A DNA stretch of 64,000 bases from Sipunculus nudus (GCA_026874595.1 CM049316.1:17385839-17449838), one strand, 5' to 3'. Positions 50,205-61,854 are shown, counted from the first letter of the stretch. Notes: generated by a model from the sequence alone, not told the origin. Program-made: numbers and translations.

Positions 50205-51773
50205 AATATCAAACTGCATATTGGACATCAAAGTTAAGAAAGACAGCAAAGTTGTTGCTAGACACCTGATGTTCGCAACCAGAGCGCAGTTGGATCTCCT
50301 TGCAAGGGCCAAGACCTGGTACATGGATGGGACATTTTAGGTATGCATTGGTTTTAAATTCAAATTCATTGAAAGTATTCAGTCCTGAACTTTAATTAAT
50401 TAAAAACAGAGAAGTCTATATGAATTTTTCTAATAATTTACATGATATATATATATATTATTATTATTATCGATGGACATAATCGATGGATATATCATCA
50501 TCTTTGAATATAATAATATATGCTAACGAACCAGTTGAACGATTTTGTGTATAACTATGAATGTCTCCGGTTTTTTAAGGTAAGAAGAATTTTATGACAG
50601 CTTTAATGAAGATATGGAATATATATATGTATATATAAGTCGTTTAATAATAGGATACCTGCAACAAGCATCCACTGTATTTTTGTATCATTTAAGGATA
50701 TATTATATTAAGTTGTCGTGCTTTGCAGATCGTGAGATAGCCGTTCAAACAGCTCTTCAGCATTCATGCCTTCCTCAGGAAAGGAGAAGAGATGAAACAG
50801 ATTCCACTCGTGTTTGCTCTGATGACAAGGAGGAAGAAGGAAGATTACGAGAAGGTTTATTTTTATTTTAATTATAACAGTGGCACAAATCGTATTTTAC
50901 AGCGGCTTGGTCGGCCCTTCGTAAGGTCTACCCAGATGTGGCGATGCATGGATGCTCCTTCCATTGGAGCCCAGCTGTCTTCCGAAAAGTCGAGAAGCTT
51001 GGAATGAAGGCAGCTTATCGCAAGACCAGTAAGGTCCACAGGTCAATCAGGCGACTACTGGCACTACCTTTCCTGCCCCATGAACTGATCCCGGAGACCC
51101 TCGGTGCTATGAAGGAAAAGACGAATAACCCGTTGCTGATACAGCTGATTGACTACGTGGAGAGGCGATGGGTCCAGTCCACTGTATACCCGCCACAAGC
51201 CTGGTCTGTGTTCATGCGGGCCACACGCACAAATAATGACCTAGAAGGTTGGTGAATGATTTTCTTATTGTATTCATGATACGTGTTATATTATTTCCAA
51301 TAATATATAATTCCGTCGACGAACGAGTACGGAGAAGAGTAATGATGGCCTTATAATCTTTAATATAGTATAAAATAATAGTATACTCATAGTCTACTCA
51401 TAGAACTGTTCTATGCCATTCATAGGGATACCTGACATGGACTATCATGAAAAACAACGACATGGCTATATAATATCACGTTGACACCTGGATTTTAGCA
51501 TGTAAATTGTTATAACAATTCATCCTTAATAAAATGATCTGTAACCTACAAAAACAGGCCATGCAGGCTACGATATTCAACATTGTTCATAGTAAACATG
51601 GTTTGTTCCGAGAGATAATACATCTGCATTTGGTAAAAACACTTTTTATCTTATTTTTATCTTTATTATTATCAGGGTGGCACAACCGCATGAACAGCCG
51701 GATGGGCTCCACGCACGGGGAACTAAACCTCTACGTGTTGTTCCTCTTCTCCATTCCGAGGCCAAGGGGGTGA
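50205..51773 (+). pseudogene. MULE transposase, four decayed exons
   Basis: Exon a (about 50205-50340): 'ARHLMFATRAQLDLLARAKT' and WYMDGTF, ending in a TAG where relatives have Lys, then GTATGC. Exon b (50729-50854) after TTTGCAG: 'PFKQLFSIHAFLRKGEEMKQ' and IPLVFALMTRRKKEDYEK, with one in-frame TAG near its start. Exon c (50903-51247) after TTTACAG: 'AWSALRKVYPDVAMHGCSFH' to 'WSVFMRATRTNNDLEG', holding the C..FHW and TNN..EGWH blocks of MULE transposases. Exon d (51676 on): WHNRMNSRMG, then a premature end. About two dozen residues between b and c, including the region of the second catalytic Asp, are missing, as is most of the tail after exon d (compare 29019-29299). The protein cannot be active. 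Confidence 0.85.
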
Positions 51774-52894
51774 CCGTTCAATATAAGTACAACCCACCTG
51801 CATATTTCACCAGAGTTTGAAATGTAGCGTACACAGTGGAACTTCGATGTGTGCTTGATGTAGGCTCTATGGCCTTTGGAATACTTCATATCTTTTATGT
51901 ATATATGTGGAAATAGTCATAAATTACCGTTCCTAATAGTAGTAAATTACAGTTTCTTTATGATTTTGGCTTTGTATATATATGAATTTTGTATACATAT
52001 TAATCCCAATAGAGAAGAGTTCTTATACCATTGCTTTTTTACGTACGCTCTGTCATTAGTTAAAACATTAACGATATTTGATGTGTATATGTGGAAAAAG
52101 TCATAATTTACCGTTTCTTTAAGATTTTGGCATTGTGTGTGTATTCTTGCTTCTTTATGTATGCTCTGTCATTAGTTAGAACATTAACGTTAGTTAACAT
52201 TAGTTAGAAATTAGAAGTAGAAAACACGAAGTAGAAAACACTTTCTACTTTGATTTGTTTTATATATGTGTGTAAATTGACAGTAAACTTGTATATTAGC
52301 CTACTTTTTAATTTGTAATTTGGTGACTTTACGGGTAACTTTCATATACTTCATTCATACTGTGATATTTGGAACGTTTTCTATTTCGGTTTGTGTATAT
52401 ACTGGCTATTATCATAATCGGGAACTACATATTTAACATCAAACACTCTTTTCAATTAATAAATACGTTTTACTTTCACTTTCTCTCGTTTTGTTTTGAC
52501 TCATTCAACCCTTCCCTAATGAACCTAAGACGGTAAAAAAACGGGCTTCCATTCTCCGACTTCCGACTCAGTATATCTACGGGAAGGTTGTTTTCTGAGG
52601 GGTTTTTCTGAGCTAGTATAAGACGGGGAGCTAGTATCAGACCTCTGGCCCGGAAGGGATAACTACGGGAAGGTTTTCTGAGGGGTTTCCCGAGGCTAGA
52701 CCCCTGGGCCGAGTGTCTCTGGGGGCGGCAACCGGTCGGGGCCGAGTGTCGCTGGGTCCTGCTGACTAGGGGCCGAGTGTCTCTGGGGCCGAGCGTCTCA
52801 GGGGCCGAGTGTCTCTGGGGCCGAGAGTCGCTGGGGCCGAGTGTCTCTGGGACGAGTGTCTCTGGGGCCGAGAGTTCCCGTTACCAAATATAAC

Positions 52895-53990
52895 ATACTT
52901 CAGTTGACATACTGTACATCAAGTGAAGCAGGGTTAAACTGGGTGTAAACTAAGACCTCCATAAGTGATTAATCTGTTTCAATATATGTATTTGAAACTG
53001 TACACCAGATAAATGTTGTATACCATTGCGTGGGTCAGTATATTCGCCCGAGGTGGAAAAACGGGATGCCCATGGTCATTTACATTTACATATCTTTTTT
53101 TCAGCTAAAATGTAGGAACTGGAAACGATATTTAAGAGTTAAAATATGGATCTTTCCATTTAAGCATTACCTGACGGCCACTGTCTTTAAACGACTCGTG
53201 CGCCATTTGGTACGAGAAAACATAAGCAAAGTTTGCATATGAAACAAGTTAGAATTAATATGATCTAAGGGAATACTATTAACACTTTCTTTTCATATTT
53301 TGATGAATAAAGTAATGTGCCCCTTCATAACTTTGTTCTCTTAACTGTATAACGGCAGCAGTTACATATTCACTGAACGGGTAAAGGATATGCAGAAGAA
53401 AGCCCTATATATACATGTGCTTGCTTTATTTTCCCATCACGTATGTATTTTTTTTCATTACTGTTTAATATCCTCTTACGACGGAGATCTTTACTTCATC
53501 CCGTATGAATGTCTTGAATATAGTATAAGTAAGTATTTATTTTCGTTGCTTGTTTGTAAGTATAAAACCATTGCCTTCAACATAAATATTTATAAAAATT
53601 TATTGACATGGCCTGAAAAATTAAATACAATACCAAAATATTGGAAAGGAACACACAAGCAGAGCTTGAGGACATTTACTTTTTTTAATTGAACATTTTA
53701 GCAGGAGTGTACGGAGACCCATATTAATTACAAAACCCTGTGATTTAGAAGTTGAAGAGGACCTTCGATGAATTTGCTTGGTGTTAGAAGCTCACAAATC
53801 ATATATCCTCTCACTATACTGTTTATCCCGTACTATGTTACTATATCTATGTTACATATTGTTCTCTGTTTGCGTTTAAATGTTGATTTCTGAGACGTTT
53901 TCAAAACAATAATAAGGTTTCCGTAGACATCGCCATCTTTTTTCGCAATTATTAAATCAGAATTTAAGAAGTCTCTTAGACGTCGTTTCG
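52895..53990. other. no gene seen
   Basis: Flank of the MULE. Frames of 70 and 100 codons (53030-53242, 53390-53692) show no domain I recognise and no splice-bordered exon. Confidence 0.45.
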
Positions 53991-53999
53991 AAGACATAT

Positions 54000-54265
54000 T
54001 AAATTAAACAATTTATGTTTGTAAGATAGAATCAGGTAAGGGAATTGACAGGTATGTTGCATGAAACCCCCTGGCAACATTAATATTGGATTAACTGCTC
54101 CATTCGCAATAAGCATATATACTACTTGAGAGTTTAATTTATCATCTTTCAAAGTCACTAGCATGAATTTGGCACCCAGAGTCAGGAACTTTCTAAATTT
54201 TATTTTGCTGGTGATGTGAAAGCGATTATATTGGTGAAGTCAACAGAAACAGAAAAAGTTCGGAT
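54000..54265 (+). pseudogene. badly decayed piece of GNAT acetyltransferase exon 2
   Basis: Across several frames the exon 2 order is seen: GKGIDR (acetyl-CoA loop), then CMKPPGNINIGLTAP corresponding to 'CMKRVGDINVGL' of the intact copies, then 'EFNLSSFKVTS' for 'GFSISSFKVTG', then FAGDVKAI for FAADDIKV. Only the first third of the exon is recognisable. It lies downstream of the MULE insertion and is the fourth plus-strand member of the cluster. Confidence 0.65.
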
Positions 54266-54587
54266 GGTTACGCCAATATAATTACCTGAAGAAATTGCTA
54301 CGGATTGATGGAACTTAATGTTGAGCTTCCATTGAAACTGCGACCCGTCTTTACAAAGAGAGGAGTTGCCTTTATGAAGGGGCCTCCTGTTTTTGCTTGA
54401 CGCCCTGGTATATTTCTGAAAGGTTACTGCGAGTTTCAAAATTTAATTATCTTGCAGTCTAATGAAAATGATTTTTATTATTATTCTACTCAAAATAAAA
54501 ATGACAGAAAAGTTTGTGTTACATTTAAATGTATTACTCTGAAGAAAAACAACACTGCTAATTCACAACAGTCTGTTTCACGGGATC

Positions 54588-54591
<4 letters not shown>

Positions 54592-54639
<48 letters not shown>
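54592..54639. repeat. (AT)n microsatellite
   Basis: Uninterrupted dinucleotide run. Confidence 0.95.
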
Positions 54640-54641
<2 letters not shown>

Positions 54642-55253
54642 CGAAGACAGACTTCTTACAAAAGTTCACTAAAATAAAATATCTGACTATTAATTTACCC
54701 CCCCCCCCGAAAAAAAATGCATTTGAGAAAACCTGATTAGACAGGTCACAACTGACATCCCTAAATTGTGCATTTGCTTTAGCTGAAGGGAAATATGATA
54801 AAGGGTGCTACAAATTTCTCAATATCTCATGCTCAAGTAAGCTGTCTTTAATGATGTTATAAGCACATAAACCTTCGTGAGACAAGGAAAAAATAACTAC
54901 ATAAAAGTCGGTGGCAAAGGACCAGATACTTGGAGTTGTTCCCCAGGAACTTGGGCATCTCATGACACCAGAGGGACATTATGACTGGTCCGTTGCCCTC
55001 TCTCTCTGCATCCAACCAACGAGCCCCTCCCAGGCAAGGGTCCTGGAATATTCAAGCACATGATCCCCAACTCCACCCTAAGAACCTTCTTTGAAAGACC
55101 ACGTCCCTTTCTCTTCTTTTGTTTTTTAGATTCATTGCGGCTTGCAGAAAGAGCAAAACTACCACCATCTGCAAAAAGAATAAAAAAAAGGATCCCACCT
55201 ATGTTCTTGTTGAGAGAAATGACATCAAACTGCTGATTTGGTGTCTTTAGATT

Positions 55254-55643
55254 TTATTGACTGTGTATATGGCCATTTATTCTGATACTTAGCATAAGGC
55301 TTGTTTTCCCTGTATATAATTTCCGGGCATAGTCTCGCATTATCGCGTAGATTACACCCTTACGTTTACAATTAAAGTGTCCTTGTGCTCGAATTGTGTA
55401 TTTAGTTCCATGGATGAATAAGGTGTCGCTTCTTAAAATTAATGGTATTTGAAATGTATAAATCTTTAGCGCTGGTCTCCATGAAAGGTAGGTTTGGAGG
55501 GGACCGTGAGGGTAACCACTAAAACACACGACAATATTTTCAATAGTTAGCTCATTCAAAGTTGAAGATTTTGATGCTGTGAACTCTGACAGGCACTTGA
55601 AAGTAGTCTGGACGTTTAAATGTAACACTAAAAGGTATCTCAT
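55254..55643 (-). pseudogene. Penelope-like GIY-YIG endonuclease fragment
   Basis: A 129-codon open frame. Its C-terminal part reads 'GTKYTIRAQGHFNCKRKGVI' then YAIMRDYARKLYTGKTSLML and RINGH. Relatives have G.F.C.S..V(I/V)Y.I.C..C...Y(I/V)G.T...L..R...H, so the GIY-type Y and the catalytic Arg position are present; the zinc-ligand Cys pair after the first strand is lost (MRDYA). GIY-YIG endonucleases end the polyprotein of many Penelope-like retroelements. No PLE reverse transcriptase lies upstream. Could also be a piece of another GIY-YIG-bearing element. Confidence 0.5.
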
Positions 55644-55649
55644 TTTAAA

Positions 55650-56320
55650 ACGGATTCTTTGTTAGGGCGTATAGGAGGCTACATGGAAAAAATAACATGA
55701 ACCCATCGCAGCTTGTGTATCAAATATATCAAATGAAATTTTCATTATTTTAATTGAGGAGGTGGACAACAATGGTGGAACCACTAATCAGATAAATGTA
55801 AAATTTAAAAACCTATTAATAGGAGAAGCAAAAAAAAGTATGGTAGGGAGGGTAAAATCAGAGCATTTTTTTTCTGATGCAGGCATTTAACAAAGCCACT
55901 GTAATTGTATTAAATCATTTAGCGTTATCAGAATTATTTTATCTGACAGGAAGCCAGATCTGTTAGAGTTTGTGTTTCTATGAAGTAGGTTGTTTCAATA
56001 GATTTTCTCATTTGTCTTCCTCTTTTGTAGTTACAATTATACTGTAACTCTTCTTCGATTAAATCTAAAAAAAAAACCTAAAGTTTTGAGTTGATCAAAG
56101 TGGCAATGAGCAATTACTTTCCTTTTTGATTTAAAAGCCCCCAAAACCCTTTCACAATCCGAGACGAACGATGAAATAATAAAGGGGCAGAAAGGAATGA
56201 ATGTGCCACTTGGCCGTTGCCAAGGCGATCACAGCCAGTGTACCACGATGTGCCCGGCCAAGACGGTTGGGAGAAAATTGTGTACCCTCTTGATCACAGG
56301 AGCTTCAGACGGGTGTTAGT
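55650..56320. other. no gene seen
   Basis: AT-rich up to 56150, then a more GC-rich 150-bp patch (CCTTGGCCGTTGCC-like words near 56210-56270) directly before the perfect hairpin. No coding support. Confidence 0.4.
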
Positions 56321-56321
56321 A

Positions 56322-56478
56322 TACTAGAAGACGTAAACAAATTATTTCTGTCAAAGTTCCAACAATTCCTAGCGCATTTCTTTCTGTTTCTTTTAATAAA
56401 ACAATTACAAAAAGAGAAAGAAATGCGCTAGGAATTGTTGGAACTTTGACAGAAATAATTTGTTTACGTCTTCTAGTA
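56322..56478. repeat. 64-bp perfect hairpin (foldback)
   Basis: Arms 56322-56385 and 56415-56478 are exact reverse complements over 64 bp around a 29-nt loop. The outer ends read TACTAGAAGACG...CGTCTTCTAGTA, so the inner CTAGAAG...CTTCTAG is flanked by TA on each side. That fits a tiny TA-inserting foldback element. If transcribed, it would form a long perfect stem. Confidence 0.95.
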
Positions 56479-56489
56479 GAACAAAGTTA

Positions 56490-57592
56490 TGGTTGGTCGG
56501 AAACCGGAAGCAGAACTAATTTTATTAGCATACTTTTCCATTGAAAATGACGGATAATTTTTTTCTTAGAAAGGTGAATTTTACTTTATGTCCTTGGAAG
56601 TATCTGGAATAAGAGGTTGTTTGTTCAGCCTTTGTTCAGTTTTAAATGTGTTTATGCTTTAGCACATTCCTAGTATAACTTTAGCATTTCACATGTAAAA
56701 TCCAGTTTCAGTGATTGGGTTATGTATATTTTTTTGCAATTTCATATTTTTTTATAATCTTGTTTTCCATGTTAGTCTATATGACTATGAATGCGTACAA
56801 ATGTGTATTAACTGTGTAATGTTGAATTGAACTGAAAATATTGCAAAAAGTGTAAACTGATATTAAATCACCAGGCCAAGTTGCTCTGATCTCATGAAAC
56901 TAAAATTTTCATCTTTTTCTCTATGGATATGCCTAATGAAAATAAACATGTGTATACCTACATATTTGTTATCAATATTTGAATAGATTTATTCTGTAAG
57001 AAAACCTTTATAACTGAGTAACTGAGTATACTGATATAAAAACATTAGTTGACAACTATTGGAACAGAAGTAATTTCTGTCTCTGTCGGATTTTGGGTAC
57101 CTGTTTTCTTCAACTAGAAATTCAATTAGAACATCAATATGCTAGAAAGAACGACTATTCAAGCTGCTTTTAAATCCCAAGAATCTGCGCTCTTTCTATA
57201 TAACTGTACACTTTGACATAGCTACTCACATTCGGTCATAACAACAATGACCAATGCCAAATTTCACTCATTCTTGAGGGAGAGGTAATATCTAATATAA
57301 TTTTTGTAACTAAGATAAAACTATACCTTAGAACCCCCCAAAAAATTAAAAAAATTAAAAAAAAAAATCTCAGTGAACATGACATTAATTGGTTGAAACC
57401 TAAACTAGTATGAACGAACTTGTTTCCTTTCCAGATGACCTTATCATGCTACTCAAAAATAAATTATATATAATGTTATGATCTTATTGGTGCTTGCTTA
57501 CTTATTAATTACCCTTTCCCTACATGTGAGAAGTTATTACCCGTTTCCGCATGCATGCAGATTGATCACTTACATTTTTACTGGAGGGCGAG

Positions 57593-57635
<43 letters not shown>

Positions 57636-59510
57636 TCTCCTCGGTGTAGTTTTGAAAATGATAATGAATTGGATATAAACAATAAAAAATCACTTCACAA
57701 TATAAATTCACTGGAGCAAGATGATTGGAATATCTCTTTTTATTGATTCATTTTTTACTAACTTCATATTTGCATACACAATACGGTATGAACTACAAAT
57801 AAAAATAATAAAAAATGCTTTCAAATCACCTATTTTATTTACTTAAAGTTCCCCCCGCCAAATATTGTGGATATGTAGTGACACGTTTATATATATGTCA
57901 AGTTTTTTTTCACTCCTCTCTGTTTCAGTGTTTTTCAAACTTCAACAGTGACAACTCATATTATGATAAACTTAACATGGAGTAAGAGTTATGTTCTAGG
58001 TGTAAATCTATGTCTATCTGGCCTTTTAAGCACACTTGTGTTGTAATCGATGGCAAAGCTGATTGCATGGCAGTTGCATATTTAATGCTACAACTATCAT
58101 GAAATTGTAAGGAGTAGTCATCGGCGATTTCAAGTGACACATTCTTTAAGTTACACGTGATTGTTGTTATAATATAAAGGGGATTAGGAAGATGTAAAGC
58201 ATTGCCAAAAGGTAGTTTCCTCTCTAACAAGGCGAAAAAATAATTGTACTTTCAGTTTGAACAGTGAATATTAACATTTTTTGTGTGTTGGCATACAAAA
58301 AAAAATCTTGTTGACATAAATTGACGTTTGACTAAATTAATCCACATGAAAACCTGTTAAGTTTATGTTAGGCTACCTGTACTGCTATACAACATGGGCT
58401 ACAAATGAACCACCGATGTGGACATTTTAGCAGTTTGCCTTACATGTTCTTACATTCCTTACATTGTTTTTAGTTTGTATTGATGCTGTTAAACTTTATA
58501 CGATTCCCAATGGATCTTCCGTTGCTAACATGGTAATTGTTTAGTTTGGATTACAGTGGAAATTATGTTTTAAATTTCATAGTATCTATTTTTAAGTCCT
58601 GTTAACCACAATTCGAAGTTTAGAAAAACCCAGGGTTTAATAATTTTCAAATATTTACAAATTCATAACCTTACCTAACTGAAATTAAACATATCTGTCT
58701 TAGTCAATTAACATCACTGACAGATTGAAAAAAATAATAATAATTCAGCTCAGCCTGATAAAACAAAATAGGTATTGCAATTTTTCCGTTAGGGCTGGAT
58801 TTAATAAACCAGATTTATACATGGTCAATAGAATGCTCATTAGTTGAATAAACGTAATTTATTCTTAAGTTACTTTTTTGAGCGGTTGTGATATCACAGT
58901 CTGTATTGATATGAATAGTTTTATATTGAATGCAGGTCTATAACTGGGTATGTGCTGTATTTTTATATTTTATTATTTGCGATTCTGACTCATCCACACG
59001 TGGTATTAAGATCAGCTTAAGGAAACATATGATTCTTTCTTTTTTGGAGGGGGGGGGGGGGGGGGAGTTGAGCTGTATAAATCTAGTTGGACCAGAATTC
59101 TTTAAAATATTGCCTAAAAGGCGATATCATTTTACGATAGCATTATTATAGTACTTCACCTGTAGTAATAGGGAGTAACCTCAATAACCAATTTTCATTT
59201 TTATAAAAAGCTTTCTGGGTAAGCTTCTGTTAACTTTCTCCCTAATTTTATTATTGTCAAAGCTTTTAAGATTTAAATATTTATATAATCTGTATGCAGT
59301 TAAAATATAATACTGCACGACAAAATTTATCTTTCTATATGTGTGTGCATATAAACATATAAACAGAGGGACAAGAATAACAAAATCTCTTTTCTTTTAT
59401 ACTTTAATTTAAAAAAAAAAGTTTTAAATTGTATCTCAGGAAACATGTAGAAATCTTATAATCTAAATGATTAAAAATACAGAACACAGAGTGAGCCATT
59501 ATTGCACATA

Positions 59511-59577
<67 letters not shown>

Positions 59578-60890
59578 CATTTAAAAATGTGACTGGTGTT
59601 TAGCCATGTCGTAGAAATCTTTATTTATATTTATCACTTTTGTCATTAGGTGCAAAGTTATTGGTATGAATTTTATCGTTGTTAAGATATGTACCACTTT
59701 GGTAGTAGATCCTGTGTGTCTAGCCTCTAATTTTATGATTAAGGTTTTTATAGACTCTATGTTACATACATTATAGGGAATTACCATAACTCTAGAGTAA
59801 GGAGGAATCAGTTATAAACACAAGATATTTGATTTGATAATTTGTAGTTATGAGGTGTCACATATACCTTCAGTGTTTTATATTTTGTTCCTATTAAAGG
59901 CACTAATGCTTCAAAGTATTAATTTTCAAAGCCCTTTATCATATTTATTTTTTATTTTTTTTTGTACAAATTCTTTTACCCAGGTGATATTAGATATTCC
60001 TTTTTTATACTATATATCTTAAGATCATAAAATCTGCATATGGAATAATTGATATGATTTTTTTAATGGTGACAACGTGCATGAGCATTTGTCATATTTC
60101 CTAGATGTTACCAGGTTCTATACCTACAGCACAACCAGAAGCACATCTGTGTCCGTCATATAATATATTCAGCACCCTTTCTATCTTTAGTGGTAGGACT
60201 TACTAGTGACGTGACCGACTTTCTTGAAGTGTATGTGCTAGATGACTCTTTTCATGTTGCTGGTATATACTTCATGTATCTTTTATTCTCCTCTGTCCAA
60301 TTATGTTCTACTATATTTAACTTTTCGGTATCTATCTGATTCTATTCATTATGGTCAACAATTTCTGATTATGCTCATATATAAATACATTTGAAAATGA
60401 AAGCTAAAAAAAGGGTCATTCTTTTTTTATAGAGAGATTCTGGATTACAAAAGGAAGTCAATCAGAGACTTATTGCTAACAGTTAAATTTTATATGACAG
60501 ACACATGTAACATTGTCTCTCTTTATATAAAGGGTCTTGGATGTTACAGGAAAAGATGAGAGTTATTTTATTGGTTGAATCGGAAAACATTTCATATAAT
60601 ATTCCTTCAGGAAAAACAGTAATGTAGACTGAGAACACATAGAAATGTGAATGGGTTAAATAAATCCACTTCTGCCATAGCACTAGTCAGTCCAGAGGAG
60701 TATGCATTATTATAATAATCAAAAGCGGGTATTAAGATGAACAGTGTACAAGATAAAAAGGAAGATTCATTATACTGAGTGTAAAAACAGGAATAAAATT
60801 GTTTCGCTGGTAAATCTATATTAACCGAATAAAGATGAACCAGATTTCTTCACTAATTCTCAGAGATTGAGCCAGCATATAAAATGGACC
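56490..60890. other. long stretch with no gene recognised
   Basis: AT-rich, with (TA)n at 57595-57631 and 59515-59574. The best frame is an 89-codon minus-strand one at 57961-58230 containing 'NVSLEIADDYSLQFHDSCS'; it has mixed composition and could be an exon, but I recognise no family and see no matching exon nearby. Confidence 0.5.
59515..59574. repeat. (AT)n microsatellite
   Basis: About 30 uninterrupted AT units. Confidence 0.95.
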
Positions 60891-60895
60891 TTTCA

Positions 60896-60949
<54 letters not shown>

Positions 60950-60989
60950 GTAATATATATCAAACAGTCCGAGAGTTTAGCTCATGTTC

Positions 60990-61040
60990 GATTTTGACAC
61001 TACGGTCCGTTTCGCCAAGAAGGCTCTTCAGGTGTGATTA
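60990..61040 (-). ncRNA. type I hammerhead ribozyme (Penelope-like element)
   Basis: Minus-strand order from 61036: CACAC, core CTGAAGA (61031-61025; fits CUGANGA), stem II GCC/GGC with loop TTCTT (61024-61014), core GAA (61013-61011), stem III ACG/CGT with loop GAC (61010-61002), predicted cleavage after A at 61001, then GTGT (61000-60997) pairing with ACAC (61035-61032) as stem I. Every invariant position of the hammerhead core is present. Stem III is only 3 bp, as is usual in PLE hammerheads, which may work as dimers. It lies 3' of the GIY-YIG frame on the same strand. Self-cleavage would process the RNA during retrotransposition. Confidence 0.7.
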
Positions 61041-61118
61041 TGAGTTCGGTGGGTTTACAACGCGTACTGCGTGCACAATGAGATTGGGGTGCGCTGGAGC
61101 GTATCGGAAATGAGTTGC

Positions 61119-61546
61119 CTAATTGTTAACGAGGAGGAACTTGTTTTGGTGCCTGCATTTGCTTATTAATTCTGATCTTGTGTTTAGTATTGAACATTTT
61201 CGTCTGGTTATAATGAAATGTTTTTCCCACAGGCATAACTGACAGCGTTTCGTGATATTTGAGTAGGAGTTGGCCTGTTTGAGGATGCTCCATTTAAGTT
61301 CGAACTTAATGTTTTTTTTTTCGCTTAACTGCCAGATGTATTTACTCAGCTCTGTTTCTTTACATTATGTTGAAGCTTGAAGGAACTCTTATGATTATAC
61401 CACCGTTTTTTGAATTCCGTATCGCAAGCACCTATGTATGTTTTAGTGCCTTGTTGTGTGATAACGGTGGCTTCGTATACGATGTTTTTGGTCAGATATC
61501 GACGCTGCAGGGGGCAATCATCAGGTTTTCGGCAATTGCATTTGCT
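61119..61546 (-). pseudogene. GIY-YIG endonuclease C-terminus of a Penelope-like element
   Basis: Reads KCNCRKPDDCPLQRRYLTKN (Cys-rich zinc-binding lead-in), then IVYEATV with 'KTYIGACDTEFKKRWYNHKS' (the Y-I-G strand, catalytic R and YNH), a frameshift near 61355, then ELSKYIWQL, '[20 protein letters not shown]' and [13 protein letters not shown], '[19 protein letters not shown]', and a TAG at 61121-61119. This order (CxC, GIY-YIG, ELSK.IW, W.I..RA..Y, C.LC..EK, LN.R.EL...CRH..KFLL) is the standard C-terminal nuclease of many invertebrate PLE-type elements. It nicks target DNA for priming. Inactive because of the frameshift and missing RT. Confidence 0.8.
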
Positions 61547-61684
61547 CTTTTCTTTTTTCTCTTTGCTTAGGTTTTATTATGTGCGCTGATGGTGTTGCCA
61601 ATATTGTCCATACAACTGTAGCTCACCTTAACATTGTTGCGATTAAATATTAGATGAAGTATGTGCCCCTCCGGGAAATGTTTG

Positions 61685-61854
61685 TTCAGAAGTAGTAAGA
61701 AGCTTCAACCAAACGCAACCGGAAAAGAAAGATAATATGGTATAACCCCCCCATTTAGTAAGCACGTCTCAACAAGAGTGGGAAGGCGCTTCTTATTACT
61801 TCTGAAAAAACTAAATGGGGGGTTATACCATATTATCTTTCTCTTCCGGTTGCG
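61685..61854. repeat. two interleaved inverted repeats
   Basis: Arm A 61685-61703 pairs with 61788-61806 (19 bp, one mismatch). Arm B 61714-61759 pairs with 61810-61854 (about 45 bp, one mismatch and one 1-bp indel). The order is A-B-A'-B', so the two stems cannot form as simple nested hairpins. Confidence 0.9.

Larger units (their letters stand above)
49178..52885 (+). mobile_element. Mutator-like (MULE) DNA transposon with long compound TIRs
   Basis: A 3.7-kb element. The 9-bp direct repeat AAATATAAC lies immediately outside both ends (49169-49177 and 52886-52894), as expected for MULEs. Left TIR 49178-49420 and right TIR 52658-52885 are nearly identical inverted copies. Each is made of about ten 16-bp units of CTCGGCCCCAGAGACA type, interrupted at the same place by CTAGTCAGCAGGACCCAGCG, and ends with CCTTCCCGTAGTTATC. 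Inside are decayed transposase exons on the plus strand. The precise ends and exact target duplication suggest fairly recent insertion of an already defective copy, which would need a transposase from elsewhere. Confidence 0.9.

Noticed and set aside
61367-61570. 67-codon plus-strand hydrophobic frame
   Set aside because: Antisense shadow of the Penelope-like GIY-YIG frame.
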